Below the pieces are notes generated by a model. That model ran no database searches, was not told the DNA's origin, and was given only the letters and a program-made list of their open reading frames with translations. Of a stretch of DNA of 36,029 nt, positions 18,244-25,433 are shown piece after piece. The stretch is from Rhodoplanes elegans (GTDB lineage: Bacteria; Pseudomonadota; Alphaproteobacteria; Rhizobiales; Xanthobacteraceae): assembly GCF_016653355.1 (NCBI RefSeq), contig NZ_NHSK01000141.1, positions 1 to 36,029 on the forward strand, in the 5' to 3' direction. Numbering within the stretch: position 1 is the first letter of the stretch; each line of letters opens with the position of its first letter. The position numbers and the translations under genes were made by a program.

Positions 18244-18369
18244 CCTTGGTCGGAGCAGCTTGGTCGGAGCACCTTGGGAGAACGGTCCGGCCGCGGACTC
18301 GCGGCGTCTCGGGCCGCGCAACCGCGGTCTCCGGGCCGCGTCACAGCGGCTCCGGGCCGCGAAATCGCC
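18244..18369 (+). repeat. Short tandem repeats in the lolA upstream region
   Basis: Two different tandem arrays lie in the 229-bp ftsK-lolA gap. First, a 14-bp unit TTGGTCGGAGCAGC at 18246-18259, repeated at 18260-18273 with one change. Second, three imperfect copies of about 22 bp built around CTCCGGGCCGCG at 18303-18325, 18326-18347 and 18348-18369. No promoter box is obvious between them. They look like slippage-derived repeats in the untranslated leader. Confidence 0.75.
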
Positions 18370-18423
18370 ATAGACCTGGACGACAGGTCTTGTCTCTGAG
18401 GATGGGGTGAATCGGAGATGAAC

Positions 18424-19215
18424 ATGCGGACTTCGGGGGCGGCCGCGCGGATCGGCAGCTTGACGCTCGGGACGTGCCTGCTCGCGGCCTGCCTGGTCGG
18501 CGCCACCGCTGTCGCGGCTGCCGAGACGGTTCCGCTGCCGGTGCCCTCGCCCAAGAAGCGGGTCGCCCAGGCGACGCCGCCGGCCCGCGCGCCGTTGTCG
18601 GCGCCGGCCTTCACCGGCACTCCGACCACCGGCTCGATCGTCCCGGTCGCGGCGCCCGCCCAGGGCCGCGGCCTCGACGGCTCGCAGAAGGTGCTGGCCG
18701 ACAAGGTCAGCGGCTATCTGTCCGGCGTGCACGCCCTGACCGGCAACTTCATCCAGGTCGGTCCGGACGGCGGCCGCACCGAGGGCCAGTTCTACATCCA
18801 GAAGCCCGGCAAGGTGCGCTTCGAGTACAATCCGCCGAGCCCGATCGACGTCGTCGCCGATGGCAATTCGGTGGTGGTGCGCGACCGCAAGCTCGCCACT
18901 CAGGACCTCTATCCGCTGTCGCAGACGCCGCTGCGCTATCTCCTGGTCGACAAGATCGACCTCACCAAGGACACCAACGTCGTCTCGGTCTCGGCCGACG
19001 ACGTGTTCGTCACCATCGTGATCGAGGAGAAGCAGGCGCTCACCGGCACCCACAAGCTGATGATGATGTTCGGCGCCAAGGACATGCAGCTCAAGCAGTG
19101 GACCGTGACGGACCCGCAGGGCTACGACACCACGGTCGCGGTCTACAATCTCGATCCGACCGCCAAGCCCGATCCCGGCCTGTTCAGGATCAACTACGAG
19201 CGCGTGCTGCAGTAA
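18424..19215 (+). CDS. lolA: Outer-membrane lipoprotein carrier protein LolA
   Basis: A periplasmic chaperone that ferries lipoproteins from the LolCDE complex to the outer membrane. The protein is 263 aa. A signal peptide covers about residues 1-33 (hydrophobic core ending AAAE), then a Pro/Thr/Ala-rich linker runs to about 80. The LolA fold follows (VSGYLSGVHALTGNFIQ, EGQFYIQKPGKVRFEYNPPSPIDVVADG, and LYPLSQTPLRYLL) and ends INYERVLQ. Two ATGs compete. GGAG touches the first (18418) but sits 6 nt before the second (18424), so I use 18424. It follows ftsK after a repeat-rich gap, and a terminator closes it at 19287-19313. Confidence 0.93.
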   Translation: MRTSGAAARIGSLTLGTCLLAACLVGATAVAAAETVPLPVPSPKKRVAQATPPARAPLSAPAFTGTPTTGSIVPVAAPAQGRGLDGSQKVLADKVSGYLSGVHALTGNFIQVGPDGGRTEGQFYIQKPGKVRFEYNPPSPIDVVADGNSVVVRDRKLATQDLYPLSQTPLRYLLVDKIDLTKDTNVVSVSADDVFVTIVIEEKQALTGTHKLMMMFGAKDMQLKQWTVTDPQGYDTTVAVYNLDPTAKPDPGLFRINYERVLQ

Positions 19216-19286
19216 GGCACGCCGCCGCCCCCGGGGGCGGGCCGCCTGCCGCGGACGGAACGGAAGCATCGCGACGGATTTGTTCG

Positions 19287-19313
19287 AAGGGCGCGCCGGC
19301 CGGTGCGCCCTTT
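19287..19313 (+). terminator. Terminator after lolA
   Basis: An 8-bp stem AAGGGCGC (19287-19294) / GCGCCCTT (19305-19312) with a 10-nt loop and a TTT at 19311-19313, about 70 nt after the lolA stop. Confidence 0.65.
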
Positions 19314-19346
19314 GCCGTTGCGGGCTGCCGGCCGCGGGACATCTCC

Positions 19347-20384
19347 ATGACCTCGATGAAGAATTCAGGCGCGCGCGCCCTCGGCGTGATGGCCGGCCTG
19401 CTCGCCGTGAACGCGCTGGCCGTGGCCGTCGCCAGCCGCCGGGCGGAGCGGAAAAACCCGCCGCGCGGCCGCTTCGTGCGGGTGATGGGCCTGCGCCTCC
19501 ACGTCGTCGAGGCCGGGCCGCCCGACGCGCCGGCCGTGCTGCTTCTCCACGGCAACGGCGCGATGACCCAGGACATGGCGGCCAGCGGCCTGATCGACCG
19601 GCTCGCCCGCACCCATCGCGTCGTCTGCCTCGACCGTCCGGGCTTCGGCTGGAGCGACCGCCCGCGCCGGCCGCTGCCGCCGGAGGCGCAGGCCGAGCTC
19701 GCCGGCGATCTCCTGCGGCTCCTCGGCATCGACCGGGCCGTGGTGGTGGGCCACTCCTGGGGCACGCTGGTCGCGCTCGCGCTCGCCGTGCAGGCGCCGA
19801 AGCTGGTCGCCGGCCTGGTGCTGGCGGCCGGCTATTACGTCCCGACCCGGCGGCTCGACGTGTGGCTGATGTCCGGCCCGGCCTGGCCGGTGGTCGGGAC
19901 CGTGATGCGGCACACGATCTCGCCCGTGATCGGCGCCCTGATCGCCCGGCCCTTCGTGCGCCGCCTGTTCGCGCCGCGCCCGGTCGCCCCGGCCTTCCGG
20001 GCCGGCTTCCCGATCGGCATGGCGCTGCGGCCCGAGCAGCTGCGCGCCGTCGCCGAGGAGTCGATCGCCATGATCCCGGCGGCGCGGCGCCTGCGGCGGC
20101 GCTACGGCGAGATCGCCTGTCCGGTGACCGTGCTGGCGGCGGCCGGCGACCGGCTGGTCGAGCATTTCCAGGGCGCCCGCCTGGTCGAGGCGCTGCCGAA
20201 CGCGACCCTGCGGGTCGTCCCGGGAGTCGGCCACATGATGCATTACGAGCCGCAGGTGGCCGCCGCGATCGCGGCCGCCGCAGCGGCGCTCACCCCGCCG
20301 AGCCCTCCGCTCGCCGTCCACGCCCCCGAGGCGCCGGACCTCGAGACGCCCCCGCCGACCCGGGCCGGTGCGGCGGCCGAATAA
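19347..20384 (+). CDS. Alpha/beta hydrolase with N-terminal membrane segment
   Basis: A 345-aa alpha/beta-fold hydrolase; the substrate is unknown. An N-terminal hydrophobic segment (about residues 8-30) suggests a membrane anchor or signal. The hydrolase core has the oxyanion motif LLHGNGA, then RPGFGWSDRP, and the nucleophile elbow GHSWGT with Ser137. The acid is probably Asp in AAAGDRLVE and the base His in GVGHMMHYE, so the triad looks complete. A Pro/Ala-rich tail of about 30 residues ends the protein. The start ATG has a weak GGGA upstream. It lies between the lolA terminator and xth, 84 nt before the latter, and is not a fixed partner of either. Esterase, lipase or haloperoxidase-like activity is all that can be proposed. 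Confidence 0.85.
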   Translation: MTSMKNSGARALGVMAGLLAVNALAVAVASRRAERKNPPRGRFVRVMGLRLHVVEAGPPDAPAVLLLHGNGAMTQDMAASGLIDRLARTHRVVCLDRPGFGWSDRPRRPLPPEAQAELAGDLLRLLGIDRAVVVGHSWGTLVALALAVQAPKLVAGLVLAAGYYVPTRRLDVWLMSGPAWPVVGTVMRHTISPVIGALIARPFVRRLFAPRPVAPAFRAGFPIGMALRPEQLRAVAEESIAMIPAARRLRRRYGEIACPVTVLAAAGDRLVEHFQGARLVEALPNATLRVVPGVGHMMHYEPQVAAAIAAAAAALTPPSPPLAVHAPEAPDLETPPPTRAGAAAE

Positions 20385-20468
20385 GGCGTATTCTGCAAGT
20401 GGATTGGCGGACCTGAGCCTTGCTCCCGCCGGCATCCCGGCTATCAAGGGACCGAAACGAAGGTCCCA

Positions 20469-21284
20469 ATGCCCCTCATCATCTCCACCTGGAACATCAA
20501 CTCGGTCCGGCTGCGGATCGAGCTCGTCGCGAAATTCCTCAAGGCGACCCGGCCGGACGTCCTGTGCCTGCAGGAGACCAAGTGCCCGGACGACGCCTTC
20601 CCGCTCAAGCGGTTCGCGAAGCTCGGCTACACCCATGTCGCGATGAGCGGCCAGAAGGGCTATCACGGCGTCGCCATCGTCTCCCGCCTGCCGTTCGAGG
20701 CGACCGCCACGCGCTCGTTCTGCGACAAGCAGGACTGCCGCCACGTCGCCGTGACGATCGGCGAGCAGGCCGGCCTGAAGGACCCCGCGACGCTGCACAA
20801 CTTCTACGTCCCGGCCGGCGGTGACGAGCCCGACCCGGCCGTGAACCCGAAGTTCGCCCACAAGCTCCAGTTCCTCGACGAGATGCGGGCCGCCGTCGAT
20901 CTGCATCCGGCGAACGGGGCGCGCTCGATCCTGGTCGGCGACCTCAACGTCGCGCCGCTCGAGCACGACGTGTGGAGCCACAAGCAGATGCTGAAGGTGG
21001 TCTCGCACACGCCGGTCGAGTGCGAGAAGCTCGTCGCCGTGCAGCAGGCGGGCGCCTGGGTCGACGCCATGCGGGCGCACGTGCCCCCGTCCGAGAAGCT
21101 CTATACGTGGTGGAGCTACCGGGCGGCCGACTGGGCCGCCTCCGACCGCGGCCGCCGGCTCGACCACGTCTGGGTGAGCCAGGCGCTCGGCGACCGGGTG
21201 TCGTCCATGACGGTCACCCGCGCGGCCCGCGGCTGGACCCAGCCATCCGACCACGTGCCCGTGACCGTGAAGCTGGAGATGTGA
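20469..21284 (+). CDS. xth: Exodeoxyribonuclease III
   Basis: A class II AP endonuclease and 3'-5' exonuclease of base excision repair. At 271 aa it is a normal family length. Motifs are STWNINSVRLR (start), DVLCLQETK (metal-binding Glu), NFYVPAGGDE, GDLNVAPLEHDVWSH (Asp-Asn catalytic pair), DYW-like WWSYRAADWAASDRGRRLDHVWVS, and the final SDHVPV with the catalytic His. The ATG is preceded by GAAGG at a short gap. It is convergent with the cyclic-nucleotide-binding gene, and this neighbourhood is common in Hyphomicrobiales. Confidence 0.95.
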   Translation: MPLIISTWNINSVRLRIELVAKFLKATRPDVLCLQETKCPDDAFPLKRFAKLGYTHVAMSGQKGYHGVAIVSRLPFEATATRSFCDKQDCRHVAVTIGEQAGLKDPATLHNFYVPAGGDEPDPAVNPKFAHKLQFLDEMRAAVDLHPANGARSILVGDLNVAPLEHDVWSHKQMLKVVSHTPVECEKLVAVQQAGAWVDAMRAHVPPSEKLYTWWSYRAADWAASDRGRRLDHVWVSQALGDRVSSMTVTRAARGWTQPSDHVPVTVKLEM

Positions 21285-21300
21285 GCCCGAGCACCGGCCG

Positions 21301-21336
21301 GTGATGCATCACTGGCCGAGCTGATGCATCACTGAC
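21301..21336. repeat. Direct repeat of a TGATGCATCA palindrome
   Basis: TGATGCATCACTG occurs at 21302-21314 and again at 21322-21334, 20 bp apart. Each contains the 10-bp perfect palindrome TGATGCATCA, extended to 12 bp in the first copy (21301-21312). It lies in the 57-bp gap between convergent genes. Two turns of helix between the copies would suit a dimeric protein site, but no function is shown. Confidence 0.7.
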
Positions 21337-21341
21337 GAGAG

Positions 21342-21797
21342 TCACCGCCCCAGATCGAGATTCGCGCGCACCTGGGCGATGTCGTCGGCCGTCTCCATGG
21401 CGCGCGTCGCCAGGTGGTCGCGCAGCCGGAAGGCGGCGTCCGGGAAGCCTTCCAGCATCTTGAGGAAGAGCTGGCGCGGGATGCGCATCACGGTCGACGG
21501 CTCGGTCGCCGTGGCGGTGACGGGGCGGACGGTGTCGATCAGCAGCGCGATCTCGCCGAGCAGCACGCCGGGGCCGACCGACACCAGCGGCCCGTCGGGG
21601 CGGCCCGGATCGAGCCGGAACGCACCCTCCTGCACCACGTAGCCACAGTCGGCCGGCTCGCCGCCCCGGAACAGCGTGTCGCCCGTGTCGAGCGACCGGC
21701 TCTCGCAGCCGATGGCGAGAATCCGCAGCGCATTCGGCCCGAGCAGGCGGAACGTCGGCACGCTCGCCAGGAAGCCGATATCGTCCTCGATGCTCAT
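21342..21797 (-). CDS. Cyclic nucleotide-binding (cNMP) domain protein
   Basis: A 151-aa single-domain protein of the CAP-ED / cNMP-binding fold. The beta-roll is complete (TGDTLFRGGEPADCGYVVQEGAF) and the phosphate-binding cassette reads GEIALLIDTVRPVTATATE, with the conserved Glu and Arg positions. There is no DNA-binding helix-turn-helix after it, so it is not a CRP-type transcription factor. The last helices (EGFPDAAFRLRDHL) are the usual C-helix. It follows the response regulator on the same strand after 259 bp. A sensor or scaffold role is inferred; the ligand is unknown. Confidence 0.88.
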   Translation of the reverse strand: MSIEDDIGFLASVPTFRLLGPNALRILAIGCESRSLDTGDTLFRGGEPADCGYVVQEGAFRLDPGRPDGPLVSVGPGVLLGEIALLIDTVRPVTATATEPSTVMRIPRQLFLKMLEGFPDAAFRLRDHLATRAMETADDIAQVRANLDLGR

Positions 21798-22056
21798 AGG
21801 GGCGAAGCGACGCTGCCGGACTTTTGGGGGGCTACACCCGGGACGGCCGGTTCCGTTGACGGCAGGACCGGCCGCGCCCCCGGCGACCGGTTCGTTCGAA
21901 TTTACCGCGAGTTCGGCGAAAGTGGATTCCGAACTTCCCCGCAGCCGAATCGTAATCCAATAACCTTAAACAGAGATTCCTGTCCGGCCCGGCCCCTGGC
22001 ATCGGCCGCCGAACGGTTCGGACAGGGTCCCCGCGGGCCCTCGGCCGGCTGGCCGC
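21798..22056. other. Intergenic region between response regulator and cNMP gene
   Basis: 259 bp with a distinctly AT-richer core at 21895-21985, unlike the surrounding 70 % GC. It probably contains the promoter of the cNMP gene. A 13-bp hyphenated palindrome CCGAACGGTTCGG is at 22010-22022, and AGTTCGG / CCGAACT arms flank 12 nt near 21911-21936. I cannot assign -35/-10 boxes with confidence. Confidence 0.45.
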
Positions 22057-22743
22057 TCACGGCACGAGCTTGTAGCCGCCCGCCTCGGTGACCAGGATGG
22101 CCGGGTTGGCGGCGTCGCGCTCGACCTTCTGGCGGAGCCGGTAGATGTGGGTCTCGAGCGTGTGCGTGGTGACGCCCGAATTGTAGCCCCAGACCTCCTG
22201 GAGCAGCACATCGCGCGACACCGGCTTCTGCCCGGCCCGGTAGAGGAAGCGCAGGATCGCCGTCTCCTTCTCGGTCAGCCGGACCTTGTTGCCCTTCGGG
22301 CTGACCAGCAGCTTGGAGCTCGGCCGGAACGTGTAGGGGCCGATGGCAAACACGGCGTCCTCGCTCGCCTCGTGCTGGCGGAGCTGGGCGCGGATGCGGG
22401 CCAGCAGGACCGCGAAACGAAAGGGCTTCGGCACGTAGTCGTTGGCGCCCGACTCGAGCCCGAGGATCGTGTCGGAGTCGGTGTCGTGGCCGGTCAGCAT
22501 GATGATCGGCGCCTTGAAGCCGTTCTTGCGCAGGATGCGCACCGCCTCGCGCCCGTCGATGTCGGGCAGCCCGACATCCATCAGCACCAGGTCGAACGGT
22601 CCGGCCTTGGCGGCCTGCACGGCCTTGGCGCCGGTGTCGACGGCTTCGGGCTCGAACTCGTCGTGGAGCGAGAGCTGCTCCACCAGGGCCTCGCGCAGCT
22701 CGGCCTCGTCGTCGACGATCAGGATCTTCCGGGCATTCGGCAT
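22057..22743 (-). CDS. OmpR/PhoB-family response regulator
   Basis: A two-component response regulator of 228 aa. The receiver domain (about 5-120) carries the acidic pair in VDDE, phospho-acceptor Asp56 in LMDVGLPD, Thr in MLTGHD and Lys106 in VPKPFR. A winged-helix effector domain follows (about 135-228: RLTEKETAILRFLYRAGQKPVSRDVLLQEVWGY and THTLETHIYRLRQK). No histidine kinase gene is adjacent, so it is an orphan in this window. The protein resembles the highly conserved orphan regulators of Hyphomicrobiales, and an envelope regulator such as CenR is possible, but I cannot confirm this. The start is M-P-N-A with AGAGG upstream. It is divergent from an L,D-transpeptidase gene. Confidence 0.93.
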   Translation of the reverse strand: MPNARKILIVDDEAELREALVEQLSLHDEFEPEAVDTGAKAVQAAKAGPFDLVLMDVGLPDIDGREAVRILRKNGFKAPIIMLTGHDTDSDTILGLESGANDYVPKPFRFAVLLARIRAQLRQHEASEDAVFAIGPYTFRPSSKLLVSPKGNKVRLTEKETAILRFLYRAGQKPVSRDVLLQEVWGYNSGVTTHTLETHIYRLRQKVERDAANPAILVTEAGGYKLVP

Positions 22744-22778
22744 CGGTCGAGGCCTCTGGCGCACGCGCACGCACTAGA

Positions 22779-22805
22779 CGCGCACAAATCACGCGAGTGT
22801 GCGCG
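22779..22805. promoter_or_regulatory. Inverted repeat in response regulator / transpeptidase divergent promoter region
   Basis: Perfect 8-bp arms CGCGCACA (22779-22786) and TGTGCGCG (22798-22805), 11 nt apart, lie 35-60 nt upstream of the response-regulator start. It could be an operator (for example for autoregulation), but this is suggested by position only. Confidence 0.4.
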
Positions 22806-22926
22806 AAGTAGAGCATTCGGGCATAAAAGAGCAAGCGTCCCGACGCACCAGAAGGCGGCCATACCCTTGATTCCTCAGACCCATGGACGAAAGGCGGAAG
22901 CCCGGGCCCGGCACCTCTCCCGCATC

Positions 22927-23445
22927 GTGGTGAGGGCGCGCCCCGGCGCCCCGACCCGCGGCTGGCTGATCGCCGGACCGTTGCGCCTGCCGGTCGCCCT
23001 CGGCCGGACCGGCCTGAAGGCCGACAAGCATGAAGGCGACGGAGGGACACCGCGCGGACGATTCCGCCCCGTGCGGCTGTGGTGGCGGGCCGATCGCGGG
23101 CCGTTTCCGCGCTCCGGCCTGCCGACGACGCGCATCACGCGCGACCTCGCCTGGTGCGAGGACCCGACCGACCGCCGCTACAACAAGCCGTTCCGCCGCC
23201 TCAAGCGGGCCGACGGCACGGCCGAGCCCGGCGACGTCCTGTGGCGCGACGACCGGCTGTACGACCTGGTGATCGAGATCGACCACAACCGCCGGCCGCG
23301 CGTCGCCGGCCGCGGCAGCGCCGTGTTCATCCACGTCGCCCGCGCGGGATTTTCCCCGACCGCCGGCTGCGTCGCGCTCACCCCTGGCGATCTGCGGCGG
23401 CTGTTGGAGAAGATCGGGCCGCGGACCCGCATCGTCGTGGGGTGA
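22927..23445 (+). CDS. L,D-transpeptidase (YkuD) family protein
   Basis: An YkuD-type catalytic domain that cross-links or modifies peptidoglycan through an active-site cysteine. The C-terminal signature is present: FIHVARAGFSPTAGCVAL, with His and the Cys of the S-x-x-G-C motif. DRLYDLVIEIDHN, GDGGTPRGRFR and NKPFRRLKR are typical of the short Hyphomicrobiales version. The protein is about 172 aa from the GTG at 22927. No good ribosome-binding site marks that start; a TTG at 22867 would add 20 residues. There is no signal peptide in either form, which is common for this subgroup but leaves its export unexplained. It is divergent from the response regulator. Confidence 0.85.
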   Translation: MVRARPGAPTRGWLIAGPLRLPVALGRTGLKADKHEGDGGTPRGRFRPVRLWWRADRGPFPRSGLPTTRITRDLAWCEDPTDRRYNKPFRRLKRADGTAEPGDVLWRDDRLYDLVIEIDHNRRPRVAGRGSAVFIHVARAGFSPTAGCVALTPGDLRRLLEKIGPRTRIVVG

Positions 23446-23468
23446 CGTCGTGGCGGCCGCTTTCGGCC

Positions 23469-23615
23469 GTGTGCCCCGGACAAGGCGCGTCAGGCCGCAG
23501 GCCTGATGCGCCGCAGAGCCGGGGCCCAGGGGCGACACCCGCGACAGATCGGCCAAAGCAATGTTCGGTGGCCCTGGGTCCCGGCTCGGGCCGCGTCGCG
23601 GCCCGTCCGGGACAC
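23469..23615. repeat. Large palindromic repeat, copy A (downstream of obgE)
   Basis: A nested palindrome of about 147 bp. The outer arms are GTGTGCCCCGGAC (23469-23481) and GTCCGGGACAC (23605-23615), with the former one base longer. The inner arms, 16 bp with one mismatch, are 23516-23531 and 23572-23587. Each flank also has its own stem-loop (GCGCGTCAGGCC / GGCCTGATGCGC on the left, GGCCGCGTCGCGGCC on the right), so the whole can draw a cruciform. It is the same family as copy B at 33389-33576. It fills the gap between two convergent genes and holds no coding sequence. Confidence 0.9.
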
Positions 23616-23638
23616 GAGGTGGTGCCGGAGGAAAAGAT

Positions 23639-24679
23639 TCAGGGCCGCCAGCCGGCGGCCTCGACCTCTTCGTCGCCGCTCTCGGCGGCGCGTTCGCCGT
23701 CGACCACGGCCCGCACGGCGCGCAGCACCTCGGGGACGCCCTTGCCGGTGGCGCCGGACAGGAGCAGCGGCGTCTTCTTGGCGGCGCGCTTGAGACGGGC
23801 GACCTGCTGCTTGAGATCCTCGGGCGACAGCGCGTCGATCTTGTTGAGCGCGACGATCTCGGGCTTCTGGTCGAGCTCGTGCTCGTAGGCGGAGAGCTCG
23901 CCCCGCACCGTCTTGTAGGCTTTTCCGGCGTGCTCGCAGGTGCCGTCGACAAGGTGCAGGAGCACCCGGCACCGTTCCACGTGGCCCAGGAAGCGGGTGC
24001 CGAGGCCGGCGCCTTCGCTGGCGCCTTCGATCAGGCCCGGGATGTCGGCCAGCACGAACTCGCGCCCGTCGACCGAGACGACGCCGAGCTGCGGATGCAG
24101 CGTCGTGAACGGATAGTCGGCGATCTTCGGCTTGGCGGCGCTCACCGCGGCGAGGAAGGTCGACTTGCCGGCGTTCGGCAGGCCGACGAGGCCGGCGTCG
24201 GCGATGAGCTTGAGGCGCAGCCAGATGGTGCGCTCCTCGCCCGGCTGGCCCGGATTGGCGCGGCGTGGCGCCTGGTTGGTCGACGACTTGAAATGGGCGT
24301 TGCCGAAGCCGCCATTGCCGCCCTTGGCGATGACGACGCGCTGGCCGACCGCAGTGAGATCGGCCAGGAGCGTCTCGTTGTCCTCGTCGAAGATCTGGGT
24401 GCCGACCGGGACGCGCAGCACCACGTCGGCGCCGCGCCCGCCGGCGCGGTTCTTGCCCATCCCGTGGGTGCCGGTCTTGGCCTTGAAGTGCTGCTGATAA
24501 CGATAGTCGATCAGCGTGTTGAGGCCGTCGACGCACTCCGCCACGACGTCGCCGCCGCGGCCGCCGTCGCCGCCGTTCGGGCCGCCGAACTCGATGAACT
24601 TTTCGCGCCGGAACGAGACGCAGCCCGCCCCGCCGTCGCCGGAGCGGATGTAGATCTTGGCCTGGTCGAGGAATTTCAT
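23639..24679 (-). CDS. obgE: GTPase ObgE/CgtA
   Basis: An essential ribosome-associated GTPase involved in 50S assembly, stress and growth control. The protein is 346 aa. The glycine-rich Obg fold covers 1-158 ([41 protein letters not shown]). The G domain follows about 160-330 with GLPNAGKST (G1), DYPFTTLHP (G2), [16 protein letters not shown] (G3), ALNKID (G4) and SGATGKG (G5). The C-terminus is short and acidic, as usual in Alphaproteobacteria. Its ATG lies only 7 nt after the stop of the PIN toxin gene and has no clear Shine-Dalgarno of its own, which suggests translation coupled to the toxin gene. In relatives proB follows; here a palindromic repeat does. Confidence 0.97.
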   Translation of the reverse strand: MKFLDQAKIYIRSGDGGAGCVSFRREKFIEFGGPNGGDGGRGGDVVAECVDGLNTLIDYRYQQHFKAKTGTHGMGKNRAGGRGADVVLRVPVGTQIFDEDNETLLADLTAVGQRVVIAKGGNGGFGNAHFKSSTNQAPRRANPGQPGEERTIWLRLKLIADAGLVGLPNAGKSTFLAAVSAAKPKIADYPFTTLHPQLGVVSVDGREFVLADIPGLIEGASEGAGLGTRFLGHVERCRVLLHLVDGTCEHAGKAYKTVRGELSAYEHELDQKPEIVALNKIDALSPEDLKQQVARLKRAAKKTPLLLSGATGKGVPEVLRAVRAVVDGERAAESGDEEVEAAGWRP

Positions 24680-24686
24680 GCGCTCA

Positions 24687-25127
24687 TCACGGCGGGTTGG
24701 TCGCGCCGTGCTCCAGGAGAGGAACGCCGAGTTTTCGCGCGACCGCCTCCATACCGATATCGAAGGTGAAGAGTCGAGCCCCGATTCGCTGGGCGATCGC
24801 GATGTTGATCGCGTCCGGGGTCCGCAGGTTCAGATCGAGGCGACGGACGAAGGCGGTGGCGACCGAGATATCGGCGGCGATCGTCTCGACCCGTTGGGCG
24901 ATCCGCGTCGTCCAGGCATCGAAGTTCACGAACACCTCCTGAGCCTCCTGCAAGGTCAAGCCGCTTGCCCGAACTCTGCGCGCGATCGCCGCCGAGAACT
25001 CAGCCGTGGCGAAGTCGCTGATGAGGAGTACCGGAACAGTTTCGCGGAGGATCGCGCTCGCCCGGTCGGAGTTGCTGTCGCGAGCAAACAGAGAGACCAG
25101 CACGCTCGCATCCAGATAGGCCGTCAA
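24687..25127 (-). CDS. PIN-domain toxin (VapC family)
   Basis: A 146-aa PIN-domain ribonuclease, the toxin of a type II toxin-antitoxin pair. All four acidic metal-binding residues can be placed: Asp6 (YLDASVLV), Glu43 (ATAEF), Asp105 (TPDAINIA) and Asp123 (FTFDIGM), so the enzyme is probably active. VapC toxins usually cut tRNA or the rRNA sarcin-ricin loop; the target here is unknown. The start codon overlaps the antitoxin stop by 4 nt and the stop lies 7 nt before obgE. The pair is inserted into the conserved GNAT-obgE neighbourhood, so it is most likely acquired. Confidence 0.92.
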   Translation of the reverse strand: MTAYLDASVLVSLFARDSNSDRASAILRETVPVLLISDFATAEFSAAIARRVRASGLTLQEAQEVFVNFDAWTTRIAQRVETIAADISVATAFVRRLDLNLRTPDAINIAIAQRIGARLFTFDIGMEAVARKLGVPLLEHGATNPP

Positions 25128-25375
25128 TGCTCGCCCTCGTCGCGCATCCGCGACACCAGCGTGCCGGAGTCTTCGCTCGGTTCGTGGTCGCCGACCCGAT
25201 GGGCGGCGAGCCAGTCGAGCGCCTCTGCCGTCACCGGCTTCATAGCAGGCTCGACGGGTGCGAGGCGGGCGACCGGGCGCCCATGTCGCGTGATCACCAC
25301 GTCCTCGCCCCGCAAGGCGCGGTCGATCAGATCCGAAAGCTGGTTCTTCGCTTCGACGACGCTATGGGTGCTCAT
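25124..25375 (-). CDS. Phd/YefM-type antitoxin
   Basis: An 83-aa antitoxin. The N-terminal half is a Phd/YefM DNA-binding fold (STHSVVEAKNQLSDLIDRALRGEDVVITRHGRPVARLAPV). The acidic C-terminal part (about 50-83) would wrap and inhibit the PIN toxin. There is no ribosome-binding site: a 35-bp palindrome ends just 1 bp before the ATG and contains the predicted promoter, so translation is probably leaderless. A Phd-type antitoxin paired with a VapC-type toxin is a known combination. It overlaps the toxin gene by 4 nt. Confidence 0.9.
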   Translation of the reverse strand: MSTHSVVEAKNQLSDLIDRALRGEDVVITRHGRPVARLAPVEPAMKPVTAEALDWLAAHRVGDHEPSEDSGTLVSRMRDEGEH

Positions 25376-25376
25376 C

Positions 25377-25411
25377 GCTTGAAAATAGCCATTCTCTGGC
25401 TATTTTCAAGC
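25377..25411 (-). promoter_or_regulatory. Antitoxin operator palindrome with embedded promoter
   Basis: Perfect 15-bp arms (25377-25391 and 25397-25411) around a 5-nt centre; the sequence is about 37 % GC in a 70 % GC genome. On the minus strand the arms hold TTGAAA (25409-25404) and TATTTT (25387-25382), 16 nt apart, a plausible -35/-10 pair. The -10 is followed by 6 nt and then the A of the antitoxin ATG (25375). A dimeric Phd-type protein bound here would cover the whole promoter. It is inferred to be the autoregulatory operator. Confidence 0.75.
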
Positions 25412-25433
25412 TTCCTTGAACGCACAGCGTGCG

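Noticed and set aside
18303-18369. Tandem repeats as a possible CRISPR array
   Set aside because: Units are contiguous and imperfect, with no unique spacers and no cas genes.
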